From Lichtheimia corymbifera B2541 (lineage: Eukaryota; Mucoromycota; Mucoromycetes; Mucorales; Lichtheimiaceae): DNA of 64,000 bases. The notes below the pieces were generated by a model. The model was not told the DNA's origin. It was given only the letters and a program-made list of their open reading frames with translations, and made no database searches. The position numbers and the translations under genes were made by a program. The stretch spans positions 1 to 64,000 of the forward strand of contig JNEU01001118.1 of NCBI GenBank assembly GCA_000697475.1, written 5' to 3'. This document shows positions 21,818-34,061 of this stretch, one piece after another (position 1 is the first letter of the stretch; every line of letters starts with the position of its first letter).

Positions 21818-23577
21818 ATGCCAAAAGGTCCGTAACAAACGCGACTCTTTCTTTTATTTCAACCGGTCATGGGTTACGTGTCATCTAAGACTGGTACTAA
21901 CGACATGGATTGTATTTTCTATTGTAGCATCGAGACAATCGCCATCGTTGAAGAAGCGTGGAAGAACTGGAAAGCGCAAAACCAAAGAGGCAGGAGTCAA
22001 AACAGAGGAAGGAGACGACTACGATTATACTGGTGAAGAGAGCGATCAGTCTTTTGGTGAAGAGGGTGACAACTTGAGCGATACCGACGTGTCCCATCGT
22101 GGCAGGAAGAGAGCACGATCCAAGACAGCCAATAGCAAAGATGATCGACAACGACGAGCTACACCTGTGATTGCAGCATCATTGAATAGTTCGTCACCAT
22201 CATTGGATGCCGATAGCGATTATGATGAAATTGGAGAAACAAAGGTGGATAGAGGAGGCAACTTGTTGGGAGGTAATTATGAACATCATGGTCATCTTTG
22301 AACGAGGTATTCATAAAGAGTCAATGGGATATAGGACGTCAATATAAGGTGCCAACGTTTTCATTACCCAATCGAGGCAACATGCTATTTATGTTCTCCA
22401 AAGATCCAGCAGCATTACTTGGTTTCCGTGACAGTTTCGTCTTTTTGAAAAAGAATCCAAAGTTGATCAAGGTTCATATTACGGATGCCGAGAAGGGATA
22501 TCTTGTTCAGCATAACATGTTACGATCGACGTTCAGAACGAGAGAGGTGTCTGTGGTCACTGCACGATCGGTATACAAGCAATTTGGACATCGAGTACTC
22601 AAGAAAGGAAGACGTGGTCGTGATGATTACTTTTATACTGGTGAAGTGGATGAAGGAGATGAAGGCGACTATCACAGTGAAGATGAAGGCAAACATGCAG
22701 CCGATAAGCAATGGTCACCTGTCGTTGTCAGTGGACGTAACAACTTGACGAGTCGAACCAACAAAATACTAGCACCAGCCATCAATGACACCAATTGGAT
22801 GCACCATGTCGCTCTTTCTATACGCAATTTCAACACGCAGATATGCGAGTATCGTAACGAGAATCCCTCTTATTACGACGTTTTGACCAATGTCCATCAG
22901 ATCCCATCAGCAAAACAACCTCTTCGATTATTGTATGATATCTCAGATAAACCAGTGAAAAAGGAAAAGCCTTCTACCCAGCAACCGATTGAAGTTCCTC
23001 AAGCACCTGCATCAGCATCAAGTCAACCACCGTTACCAGCATCAGTACAAGCTGCAGTACCACAACAACCATCATCACAACCACCAACAATGGTACAACA
23101 ATCATCAGGAACAATGCCCATGACTTCCACACCTGCTGCTGCTGCTACTGCTGTACCTACACCACCAGCAGTTTCCATGCCACCACAAGTACAACAGCCC
23201 CAAGCACCACAACAACAACAACCACCTTTCACACAACCACAAATGCCCCAAAACCAGTTCGCAGCACAACAAGCCGCTATGTATGTATTGTAAAAAGATA
23301 TTAGCATTGGGTGGATGAACTCTAACATTTCTATAGGCGACAAATGCAAATGCAAAATCCTGCAATGGCAGCCATGTACTACCAACAAATGCAACAACAA
23401 GCAGCAGCAGCTAGTCGAGCAGGGCAACCTGGACCAAACAACCCAATGGCACAATTTCATCCACAACAACGACAAATGATGATGCAAGGCAACAATGTCT
23501 TTCCACCCAATGCAAGTATGGCACCCATGACTAGCAACCCGTACCAGTTTATGCCTCCAGGTGGTGGTACCATGTAG
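21818..23577 (+). CDS. RSC7: Rsc7/Swp82-type subunit of RSC or SWI/SNF chromatin remodeller
   Basis: Four exons (21818-21827, 21928-22272, 22335-23280, 23337-23577) sum to 514 codons, 513 aa. The N-terminal ~115 residues are basic then acidic (KKRGRTGKRKTKE; YDYTGEESDQSFGEE). Residues ~120-300 carry the family core: GRQYKVPTFSLPNRGNMLFM, SKDPAALLGFRDSFVFLKKN, then VVTARSVYKQFGHRVLKKG. The C-terminal third is Gln/Pro/Met rich, and probably disordered. The first exon is only 10 nt (Met-Pro-Lys plus one base). Rsc7 and Swp82 are paralogs in yeast; a single gene here could serve both complexes. It is convergent with NFS1 (257 bp between stops). Confidence 0.88.
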
Positions 23578-23834
23578 TAGTAGAGTATATACTTTTGTTC
23601 TTTTTTCTCGTATCCCTCTTTTTGGGCGTGATTAAATGATGATGAAAAAACAGACAACGACTTTTGGGTTTAATACTACCACTCTTTGCCCTGTTTGACT
23701 AATACAATATACTACAACTCGATCGATATGATTCAATAATGAAACAAAATGATGCTTTGAGAAAATGGAGGGGTTACTATTTCAAAGGAATGTAAATAAA
23801 AGGGGGAATGCTACAAAAGTTTTAAACATATTAT

Positions 23835-25817
23835 CTAGTGTTGCGACCACTGAATGGACTTGAGATCGATGCCTTCCTGGACCTAATTGTATTAAAAGTC
23901 AGTAAACAATTAGAGTAAAGCGCTCAATGCTACTTGCCATTTCCCACAATGGTGACATATCTCTCAACTTTTGTACATGCTGGGACACCTTGTTGATCAC
24001 GAAATCAATTTCCTCTTCAGTTGTGAACCGGCCAATACCAAAGCGGATGGAGCTGTGTGCCATTTCATCATCAGCGCCCAAAGCACGAAGCACATAGGAT
24101 GGCTCAAGAGATGCTGAAGTACAAGCCGAGCCCGATGACAATGCAATATCCTTCAATGCCATAAGCAAAGATTCACCTTCAACGTAAGCGAACGACAAGT
24201 TCACACAGCCTATATCATGATTCGTCAACCTATCAAGTGACACGGGACCAATTGGAAAAGAAGATCTAGTTACCTGGATAGCTCTTTTCGGAATCACCAT
24301 TGCGAGTAACTTGTTCAATGTTGGCTTGGATATTGGTGATCAATCGGTCTGCGAGATAAGAGATACGTTTATGATCATACTAGTAGACATAATGTTAGAA
24401 TGATGATTGATAATGAAAGCATAAAAGTGATGCTTTCATATTACTCTCCTCAGAACCCCTGCACAGCCAGTCATCGCAAAGACAAACCTACTATGCCCGA
24501 CGATGTCCGGAATCCCGCGCAACGTCAAAGGGCACTTGCCACACAAAGTGACAAACGTAGTTCTTTGCTCTGGGTAGCGTAGATTAACGTGCACGCAAAA
24601 ACAAGCACGATTCGTCACCGGAGAAATGAAAGCACCACATATATGACCCTTACCTCCATTTCTTCCATGGAAATACGGCAAGCTTCACCAAGACCCACTG
24701 CCAAAGGAGCAGGGACAGTACCACTTCGAATACCACGTTCTTGACCACCACCGCTGAAGATGGGTTCGAGACGAACACGAGGACGACGACGCACATAGAT
24801 GGCACCCACACCCTTAGGACCATACAACTTGTGACCCGAGATACTCATCAAATCCACATTCATGGCATTAACATCAAGAGGGATCTTGCCAGCAGCTTGG
24901 GCAGCATCGGTATGGAAAAACACCTTTTTGGAACGGCAAATCTTGCCAATTTCAGCAATAGGTTGAATAACACCAATTTCATTGTTGACGGTCATCACTG
25001 AGACAATGGCAGTATCTGGGCGGATAGATTCTTCAAGCAACTTGAGATCCACAACACCATTGCTTTGCACAGGGAGATAGGTGACTTCAAATCCTTCATC
25101 TTGCAACATACGGCACGAATCAAGAACGCACTTGTGTTCCTATATAGACATCAATGCATGCATGCTTTGTGTCAGTGATATATGCTGCGGTGATCCATGA
25201 TCTGATAAGGGATCCACATACCGTTTGTGTAGTAATGATATGTTTTTTTTTGTTCTTGTAGAAACGAGCCACACCCTTCAAACTGATATTGTTGGATTCA
25301 GTAGCACCCGAGGTGAAGATGACTTCCTTGGGATCCGCACCGATCAATTTGGCCACTTGCTGCATGATATGATTATTAATCACCCATTGCATTCCCCATC
25401 CCATATATAAAATATATACTTACAGCACGAGCATTTTCCACAGCTGTTTCAGTCTCCCAACCATACTGATGTGTTCTCGAATGAGGATTGCCATAAATCT
25501 CAGTCATGTAAGGCAACATGGCATCAAGGACTCTTGGATCGGTAGGACTTGTTGCCTGCATGTCAAGGTAGATAGGTCTTCCGGTGGGAGTTGCAGCACT
25601 TGTTTCAAAGCCGAGAGAATCTTTATAAAGATGTTATTACATATTCGAATGTGTCCATGAAAAATAAATAGTTACCGTTGGAAGGGGTAGTGACAGCAGT
25701 AGCTTGCTTGACGACGGGGTGGGTGGCGAATGTGCGAGTTGCCGATACTACGGCGGTACGTCTTGCAAGAGCAGGTAGATGTCTTTTCAAGTTTTGTTGA
25801 AATGCTTTTGCCAACAT
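23835..25817 (-). CDS. NFS1: Mitochondrial cysteine desulfurase
   Basis: The protein begins with an Arg-rich mitochondrial presequence ([20 protein letters not shown]). The fold-type I aminotransferase core follows: [20 protein letters not shown], then [59 protein letters not shown], the PLP-lysine motif [27 protein letters not shown], and the active-site loop [20 protein letters not shown] with the catalytic Cys. The C-terminus ends in SIQWSQH as in eukaryotic NFS1. It removes sulfur from cysteine for Fe-S cluster assembly on the ISCU scaffold. Six or so short introns interrupt it. The start is 219 bp from the TIM23 start on the other strand. Confidence 0.95.
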
Positions 25818-26036
25818 GGTGGGTGTGTAACCAAAGGATAGCAAAGAAATGAAAAAAGTGGAGATGAAAGATGGACAAGGCCGAAAATGCGCGATATCTC
25901 GGCTTAAAGAGTTCCAGGTTGGGGGAGGAGAGCAAGTCATCATCCACCGTCACAAAATGTTTGGAACCAAGCTTATACCCTATTATTACTTTTTCCCTTT
26001 CTACCCTCATATACACCACATAACAACAAGGTCACC
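25818..26036. promoter_or_regulatory. Shared NFS1/TIM23 divergent promoter
   Basis: Only 219 bp lie between the two start codons, so both promoters and 5' UTRs must sit here. Both products are mitochondrial, which makes co-regulation plausible. No named element was identified. Confidence 0.6.
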
Positions 26037-26777
26037 ATGGGAATCTTTGGGTTCGGATCCAGCAGCAGCAAGCCAGAGGAAACTGCCACCAGCACATCCA
26101 CAGACTTTGTCTCCAATGAAAGCACAGACGACATTTATTCTCCCACTGGTGGCCAGTCCTCATACGATGACTATGGCAGCAGCAGCAGCATGAGCGATAA
26201 TAGTTACGACAAGATGCCTGATTTCATGTCCCAACTCTCATTTGACGCAGCCAAACTTCAACCCATGTCTGTTCAAGGTGGTATCGACTTTTTGCAAGTG
26301 GAGGATCAATATGGTGGTGGCAGTGGTGCTGGTGCTGGTGTCGTTGGTGGTGGTGCATCTTTGGCACCTTCACGCGGCTGGACGGATGATTTGTGCTATG
26401 GCACTGGCACTACCTATCTCGCTGGTTTGACACTTGGTGGTGCATATGGCATGGCTGAAGGTCTGAAAAAGAGCGCACAACAAGGTCCTCAAAACATGAA
26501 GGTCCGTCTCAACACCACTCTCAACACTATCACTCGACGAGGTCCTGGTCTTGGTAATGCTGTGGGTGTCATCGCCATGATGTATAATGGTACAACTGCT
26601 TTGATCGATTATTCTCGCGGCAAGCATGATATCTTCAGCAGCATCGGCGGTGGTGCTATCGCAGGTGCCATCTTCAAGAGCACAGCAGGTCCTCGGGTGA
26701 TGGCCATGTCATCTGGTATCTGTGCAGCTGTTGCTGGTGTTTGGTCGCTTGGTGTATCCGCCTTTGCTGAAAACTAG
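26037..26777 (+). CDS. TIM23: Tim23, channel subunit of the inner-membrane presequence translocase
   Basis: A single-exon 246-aa protein. The first ~115 residues are hydrophilic, Ser/Gly rich and intermembrane-space exposed in the family, containing LQPMSVQGGIDFLQVEDQYG. From ~118 come four TM helices of the Tim17/Tim22/Tim23 fold: GWTDDLCYGTGTTYLAGLTL, GGAYGMAEG, NTITRRGPGLGNAVGVIAMM, and SIGGGAIAGAIFKSTAGPR. The R-x-G-P-x-x-G-N-x-x-G-V stretch is the PRAT-type signature. It imports presequence proteins with Tim50 and Tim17. No introns are present, unlike nearly every neighbour. An ATTAAA polyadenylation-like signal lies at 26860-26865. Confidence 0.93.
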   Translation: MGIFGFGSSSSKPEETATSTSTDFVSNESTDDIYSPTGGQSSYDDYGSSSSMSDNSYDKMPDFMSQLSFDAAKLQPMSVQGGIDFLQVEDQYGGGSGAGAGVVGGGASLAPSRGWTDDLCYGTGTTYLAGLTLGGAYGMAEGLKKSAQQGPQNMKVRLNTTLNTITRRGPGLGNAVGVIAMMYNGTTALIDYSRGKHDIFSSIGGGAIAGAIFKSTAGPRVMAMSSGICAAVAGVWSLGVSAFAEN

Positions 26778-27071
26778 ATATAACAAAAAAAAGTATCCCT
26801 TTACTTAGATTCGTGTAAAAATGTGTATAAATCGCAACCCCTTCTCTTCATCTTCGTCCATTAAAGCAACCAATTACGATAGATATATTATAAAATGTGT
26901 CATATTCATTGTGATTATACTACATCATGTCAACTACGGAAGCGGCTAATGCCGAGTTCGGTCTTATCACTTGTTTTCTGGCTCAGCCTTGAATTTGGAT
27001 CATCGCCTTCCTTGCCTGCTCTCCTTCTCCTTTGCCCTTTGTCTCTCATCCTCAACGATAAACGGTCCTCC

Positions 27072-28607
27072 ATGTCCGAGCACAAGAGTAAAAAGCCAGC
27101 AAGTACGAAAGACACCGTGAACAGCATGACAGTGAAAGTATCCCAATTGACACCACCTTGTGTATACGATAGATACGGCATTCAAGCAGCAGCGACTGAA
27201 AGCTTGGCAGCCTCTCTTGACACCAAAGACGGTTCTTCCAACGCTGTTTGCAGTGGGCATTGTGTTTGCTCCTCTTGGCGGCTTATTCTTATACGAGAGC
27301 GAAACGGTAAATGATGCAGCATCGGCTGTTTTTCCTTTTCGAGTGGATACCAATTGCCAGCATACTTAGGTCAATGAGATCGTGATCGACTATACCGACT
27401 GCATCACGTTGAACGAGACTGCTGTGCCGCTTGCAGATAACCTTTACGACTACAAGTTCACTGCAGAGAATACAACAGGTAATATTGGATGATGGCCAAG
27501 TGTTGGAGGGATTATTAAATGGAGGTATATATGGTTACCAGTGATTCGAGCACCCAGTTACTGGTTGACACAAGAATCAAGTTACATGACGGGCCAAGCA
27601 GCACCTGCAGGAGAAACGATACCTCGATGCAATATCCAGTTTTCGATTCCTTTTGAGCTACGATCGCCAGTGTATCTTTACTATCGCCTCACCAACTTTT
27701 ATCAAAACCATCGCAAGTACGTCAAGAGCTTGAGTTACAATCAGTTAAATGGCGAGAACGTTTCACCAGGCGATGCTGAAGCTTCATGTGCACCTGTTGG
27801 TACGGCTGCTGATGGAAAAATTTATTATCCATGTGGATTGATTGCCAATTCAATGTTTAATGGTAAGGGAGAGCTTATAAACGCAGGGGGAAACGAATAG
27901 GGATATTGATAATGCATATCGACTGGATTGTTTCCATAGATACGTTTTCCAACATGACGCTTTTGAATCCTCAAGGCAGTAGCGACAACATCACATACAC
28001 AATGAGTGAAAAGGGGATTGCATGGAGTTCGGACGTATCACGCTACAAAAAGTCATCTACGCCTGTCGAACAGCTGACACCACCACCCAACTGGCAAAAG
28101 CGATATCCATCCGGTTATACAGCAGAAAACCTGTTTGATCCCTCACAAGATGAACACTTTTTGGTTTGGATGCGGACGAGCTGGTACCCTACCTTCCGAA
28201 AACTTTACTCCAAATATGAGAGTGACCCGCTACAACCAGGCACCTACCAGATCCAAGTTGATATGAGTAAGCTGCAATGGGGGAAAGAAATAGACAATGG
28301 TCGTATTAATGAAAACTATTCTTGTAGATTATGACATTAGAACTTATGGAGGCACCAAATCCATTGTTTTATCGGGTACATCATTCTTGGGCGCTCGAAA
28401 TCCCTTTATGGGCTTGGCTTATATCATTATGGGCTGTGCATGTGCGTTCTTGGGTGTGGTGTTTCTTGGCTGGCACTTTTTCAGACCCAGGTATGTTGAT
28501 AAACGAATGCATGATCAAGTTGATTGCTCATCCCATATGATATATACAGGAAACTTGGCGATCACGACCGGCTTTCATGGAATCAATCCGGTGGTTTGGG
28601 ACACTAA
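27072..28607 (+). CDS. CDC50: CDC50/Lem3 family beta-subunit of P4-ATPase lipid flippase
   Basis: Seven exons (27072-27102, 27173-27306, 27370-27478, 27542-27862, 27940-28266, 28328-28490, 28550-28607) give 381 codons, 380 aa. The N-terminal family motif [19 protein letters not shown] precedes TM1 ([20 protein letters not shown]). The large extracytoplasmic domain has paired Cys residues, [30 protein letters not shown] and NMTLLN-type glycosylation sites. TM2 is [20 protein letters not shown], followed by [15 protein letters not shown] at the C-terminus. It chaperones and activates flippases that move phospholipids to the cytosolic leaflet in Golgi, endosome and plasma membrane. The start is the Met giving the conserved N-terminus. 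Confidence 0.95.
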
Positions 28608-29198
28608 ATCAACGGCTATGCATTGGAGAGAAAAGTTACCGACTCGATATATTACTCTGTACTTTATTCGCAATACCAATAACAAACAACATTACATATC
28701 AGTCTTCTTTCACATGTGACATGATGGATTGGCCGGGTGTTATTAGGATGGTTGTTGATGATGGCCTGTGTGCAGCTTGCTAGTTCATAAATGACGTGAG
28801 ACTAGAATGCCGGGATGTACCCCAACTAAATCTCCACGCTGATTTTGCTTTCTACTTTACCTCTTTTATCAATTGTTCTTAAGCGATTGATGTTTTAATG
28901 ACGCAAAAATGTGATCCGTGCACCATTTTCCTTGTGAATGGCAAGTTTTATCATTGTCATATGAAAGAGATAACAGGAAAACGGCTTGATTTCCTACAAC
29001 CTTGAAAGGCTGGGATTGGGAACGGATGCTTCCAAACGCCAATATTGTCACGGAGGCACACAAAGCTAGCCACTTGTTGGACATGTGCGACGAGACAGCG
29101 CTAGTACATAAAATAAAAGGGGTTGAGCCCTATTGCAACCACTTTGTTCTCTCTCTCTTTTTTTTTTTTTTTTTTTCTCTTGCCAACAAGACAGCCCA
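28608..29198. other. Intergenic region upstream of the RhoGEF
   Basis: Contains the CDC50 3' flank and the RhoGEF promoter, ending in a CT-rich stretch and a 19-nt T run at 29158-29176. The T run may be a poly(dT) promoter element or the tract of a 5' UTR intron (an AG lies at 29189-29190). Confidence 0.5.
29158..29176 (+). repeat. Poly(dT) tract
   Basis: Nineteen consecutive T residues about 22 bp before the RhoGEF start codon. Confidence 0.95.
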
Positions 29199-31501
29199 AT
29201 GCCGGATGCTCGTCATGTCACAACTACCAAACAGAACAAAAAGGGATCCAATTCAAAACGTGCTTGGTACCCACGTAAGCTTATAAAAAGCCTATTTCCC
29301 TTGTCAGGTCGATCATCATCATCATCATCGTCATCATCATCATCATCATCATCACACCAGCGTCAAATTCAGCCGCCACAATGGTCACCCACTAGACGAT
29401 CCTTTCTTATATCCCTTATACCCAGCATACGAAAACGCGATAGAGGATATAACCATTCTCCACATTACCAACGCAAAAAGATAAGCCAACGATCTAATTC
29501 GGTGATGGTGTCAAACAACATTGCATATCAACCACGCACCAAGCCATGCAACGAGAAAGAGCTGTTACAAGTGGATGCAACAAAAAGGTATGTGTGAACA
29601 GATCGTGTTGCATTCAAGTGCACGGTATTACCAAAATATGGGGGAATTGACTTTACCACACATGGATTGGCAGGTCGCATGCAGATCTTGCTTTTCAGCA
29701 ACCATTGGATAACTTGGCACAAATTTCATCCTCAAGACGATGCCATCGTCCTCCTTTTCGACGACCCATGAGCGAAGATCTTTCAACGTACATGGTTTCA
29801 AGCCATGCTGCAACTACATCAGTAGACGATTATGATAACAAACCACCATTCTTTGTTTGGGTGCAAAGAAAAAGCGATGTTTTGCCGCTAAGCAGCATTG
29901 GGAATGATAGCATGACAACGACCATGCCGACGGTATCCGAAACCGGGATTTCTTCATGTTCTAGTATCACAGCAACAGCAAGTGATCCATCCAGCTATGA
30001 TCTGATAATTCATAACACCGTGGCACCAGATGATATTGACAAGAGTAAACACCACCAACAACAACTCATTGACGCTACCTCGATAAACAACAACAACAAC
30101 AGTGATAATAATATTAACACCATCTCCACCAGCACAACATCTCCAAGTTTGCTTCGTAGGCTCTCTTCATCCCTTGGAAGAGGGAGCGTACCACGCCCAC
30201 CACGACGCACAACTTCTCTTGCAATACCCTCCTCAACAATGCAGCATCGTGATTCGAATGATTACAGCGCCCAGACACCAACATCTTCTGCACCGTCATT
30301 GTTAATTTCAAGATCATTTTCTCTTTCGTCCTATTACAAACGTCGATTCTCAGCGCTCGTTACTGGCAGCCATGGTGACTATGGATTAACCAATTCCAAG
30401 CAAGATGAAGCAGTCGCTTTTTGGAGAAGCACTGTTGCACAAATCGAAGCACCTTATTCATCAACGGCGGTGCTGAATACCGAACAAAAGGTACACAATC
30501 AATGTTACTTTTTTTCATCTGTGCTCCGGGATTTTTTATTCACCGAGCCTTTTTTGCAACAGGATTTACCACCACCAAACCCGTCTATTACGCCATATCA
30601 GCAACTTTGTTCGGTTGCCCCTATGGGCAAGAATAGTAACAGGGCTGTGTGCAAATTTATCCTGCGAGAGCTCTATGCAACTGAGACATCTTACCACCAC
30701 CTCCTAAAGTTTATTTACTGTGTAAGTCTATCTCTCAATGTTGGATGCGTGTAGGAGCAGGATGGCGTGCATCGAGGATGACAAAAAAAGATCGGCTAAT
30801 AATAATGGGGTTGTAGAAATACATGCAACCCATGAATATTGCATTGCAGGAACAAAACAACCCGCTGTTTACACGTCAATCATCAGCCGATGTAGTCACT
30901 CTTTTTGCACACCTACCACAATTATTGCAACTCTCTGAGCACCTCATTCCCTCCCTGGAACATGCAATGGCTATCCAAGATAGCAAAGGCGCGGCCCGTG
31001 CCTTCATCAGTCTCCGGGAACGACTCGTGATATTTTTACGCTATACGATCCATTACCAATCCAATTTCCGGTTCATTCGCAAAATGTGCCAGACCAATCC
31101 AATGTTGCTTCACATAGAACGGGTAAGGCACGAAAAGGAAACGCAATAGCACCACTGACGACAGCTTTTGGTTACTTGCAGGAATGCCAATCCCACCATG
31201 ATACTCGAAGAATGGGCATTGCTGATTATTTGATTGCTCCGATCCAAAGAGTCCCTCGATATTGTCTTTTACTGCAAGGTAAGGATACAAACATACGCTT
31301 TGTTTTTTTGTGTATGTTTACATGTGCGATGTTTTAGGCATGTGTAACCATATACGCTCACCAATCGAGACGTGCCACTGACATCCTTTCATAGATCTCT
31401 TAAAGCACACGTCGCCTTATGATCAATCCCATCCTGTTATCAAGAAATCGGTAGCCCTGGTCACATCATTAGCCGATACCATGAACTTATACAGCATATG
31501 A
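29199..31501 (+). CDS. Dbl-homology (DH) domain protein, putative RhoGEF without a visible PH domain
   Basis: Several exons join in frame. The first ~400 residues are Ser/Arg-rich and disordered, with a poly-Ser run encoded by TCA/ATC repeats (29308-29354). The DH domain follows: CKFILRELYATETSYHHLLK (CR1), then an armadillo of helices (LFTRQSSADVVTLFAHLPQL; AFISLRERLVIFLRYTIHYQ) and CR3 RMGIADYLIAPIQRVPRYCL. DH domains exchange GDP on Rho/Rac/Cdc42. The frame stops at 31499-31501 soon after SLADTMNLYSI, immediately past the DH end, so the PH domain that normally follows is missing in this model. Either the family member lacks it or a 3' exon was missed; I see no PH-like coding in the next kilobase. 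Start is the first Met of the open frame. Confidence 0.8.
29308..29354 (+). repeat. Poly-Ser coding TCA repeat
   Basis: Tandem ATC/TCA triplets encode a Ser run in the RhoGEF N-terminal region; probably length variable. Confidence 0.85.
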
Positions 31502-34061
31502 CACAACCACCACGGCCACTTTTTTTACCCTTCTTCTCTTTTCGTCGATATTTCTACTTATCGCTCGTTGTTTGACAGCTACCACCATTCTCGATGCATA
31601 TGAACGCCCACCTACATACCCTGCTTTTCTTTTTCTTACCGATACACACGTTTGCGCAATAATTAGTTACCCCATTCCATTCCTTGTTGTATATAGGAGC
31701 ACAAGAAGCTCACCTACGCTACACTTAATGCGCCACCCTTTGACAAGATAGTAAACGAGAATATTGATTGTTGTACATAACAAAGAAGCCTACTGCTTTC
31801 CATTTCGGTGAGCGCACCTTTATTTTCGCATCCCTTTGAGCATCACATATAAATAGCATGCTCCACTTTTTATGCAATTGAAGCTTCAAGGCTCAACATC
31901 ATGTTGTGTACCGCATTACAGCATCATGTTTACAATACATTAACATTGCATAGGACGGTTTCATAACCCAGAAAATAGGATATCCGAACCTCAAGTATTC
32001 TTCAATTTTCTTTGTGAGATATTCAGATGGCTGAAAGGATGTCTGTATCAACCCACTGAGATCCGCACATGATGGCTGTTACTAGAATAACTTGATTTGT
32101 CGCATGATAGGTCCCACAAAGTGGCTGCGAATTTTTGTGAAGCCTGGGTTTCTTCTCGAAAGCAATGTTATCATCATTACTAAACCACTGTAAAATCAGG
32201 CAGCAACGTTGGCAGCAGCAGCAGCAGCAGAAAAATGGATATCAGGTTGATGATGCCCCTTGCTTTTTCCCTTGATGCTAACGCATGATGCAAAAGCTGC
32301 AGATCAAGTTGCATATATAGATAAAGGGCTGATTCATAATATACAGAGTGCAAAGCACCTATACTATTGCCTGCCTTGATTAAAATACGGCAAACAGGCG
32401 ATGATAACATCATCCTGTACTAGGGGTTTAATGGTAGGAGCGTAAATGGCCGCCCATTTTAGCCTGTGTATATCAATATACATTATCCTCTTTATCCCTG
32501 TTTACTTTTTTTATGTATATCGATATGCGTTTCAGAATATACAATAGCACCAAGGAGTGGAATTTCAAGGAATACATTGGTTCTCCTTTCTAGTCCATGG
32601 AGCTTACCGCTTCTTGTGTTCAACCTCAATTTGCGTGATTGCCATAACATTTATTCGGGAACTACAAATGCAACCCTGTGTTTGTTTGGAGCAGCAAACA
32701 GAGCGGGGGATAACTTTATGCGGATCACGTATCAAAGGAAATGGTCGTTGTAATGTCGTGTCTGTGTCTAATTCAGTCCATTACTGGCGAATCATACTCT
32801 GATTGGCTCCTCAACCATATCACGCTATGCAACATGTAAGCGTATGATTCTACTAGCAGTATATGACTATGTTCGTGGGTTGACATGTTATGATAATTGT
32901 CATGCTGACGCTGTGACGTTGGCAAACCACAAATCAAAAAGCTGAGCAGGATGGCATACAGCTATGTGGATGCTTCTTGTGCGACGATGACACGTGTCTG
33001 GATGGGTAAAGACATCAAGCGAATGGCCACAATCGATATTGGAAGGAAGTTACTGATGCGGCAAATTCGGGGGAGAAATTGAGAAAAGGGAAGGGGCTGT
33101 GTGGGGGGTGGGAAGGGAAAGATGGAAAAGGAACGATGGTACAGTGTTTGTTACGCGGTGGGGGGAATGCATGACGAGCACATATAACGACTATCCCCTT
33201 CTCCTTGTGCATGCAGATACAAACCCACACACTCTCTCACACACAGCATACATATTATTGATATCTCATGTGCCATGATCGACACTCTAGTGTATATTCT
33301 TGGACTTTCACGATGGTCCTCACATACCACCCCATCTTCACTTGCCATTCAATCATTTGCTACCACCACACCCAATGGCTTATCAATGAAGGAATCCACC
33401 ATTAGCATATCATGCGTCCTGATGAGGATGGTATGGCTTGAATGATATTGTTGGCGTAAAGATGTCGTATACGTGGTTGATTGTAAGCCCATGCATTTTT
33501 ATTTTTAAGCCATTCAGCAGCGAGCTACTGATCGCGTGGTTTGCCTTTTTCTTTTGATCCGTCGCTTTTAACCATCCTTGGCATTGTTTACCCGCCACGC
33601 ATTGCTTCAGCATCCAGTGCTTCATTGCCATCATCTATGGGTGAATGGATATGTGTATGTGTGGCAAAACTGGATATAATAATAACACACAAGGTTCTAC
33701 TTTTGATGTGTGTAAGCGATGCATCTCTGTGTATCATGGTTTGGCTACAGCAGTGCCTGTGTGGGTTGTATATGTGTACGTCAATTGATCGAAACGCCCA
33801 CATCCCGATCGACTCCTTAAATCTGTTTTCCACCTTGTTGCCATGGTGTTGATCCGCTTGTTTCTCTTTTATTCATTTGCCTCCAAAAAGTACTTTTAAC
33901 CTCTTTCCCTCCCTTTTAAAAATAGTTGGTTCTTCTTTTCTCTCTTTTTTTCCCTTTCTATTGTTCTTTACGCGAATACACTCCCTCTTTTTCTCCATTA
34001 GTACGACTACTATTAACCTCATATACCCTCCCCTGTTTTCTACCATCACACCATCTGTGTC
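31502..34061. other. Long intergenic region, no gene recognised
   Basis: About 2.6 kb between two plus-strand genes. It includes a short GCA repeat near 32210-32231, a G-rich purine patch at 33070-33130 and a pyrimidine-rich chitin synthase promoter (33870-34050). The open frames inside are short and lack conserved-looking motifs. It could hide a noncoding RNA or a decayed gene. Confidence 0.45.

Noticed and set aside
22298..22334. In-frame read-through MNEVFIKSQWDI before the Rsc7 core exon as an alternative start
   Set aside because: Using a 62-nt intron (22273-22334) makes all four exons sum to a multiple of three and places the conserved GRQYKVPTF directly after the acidic region.
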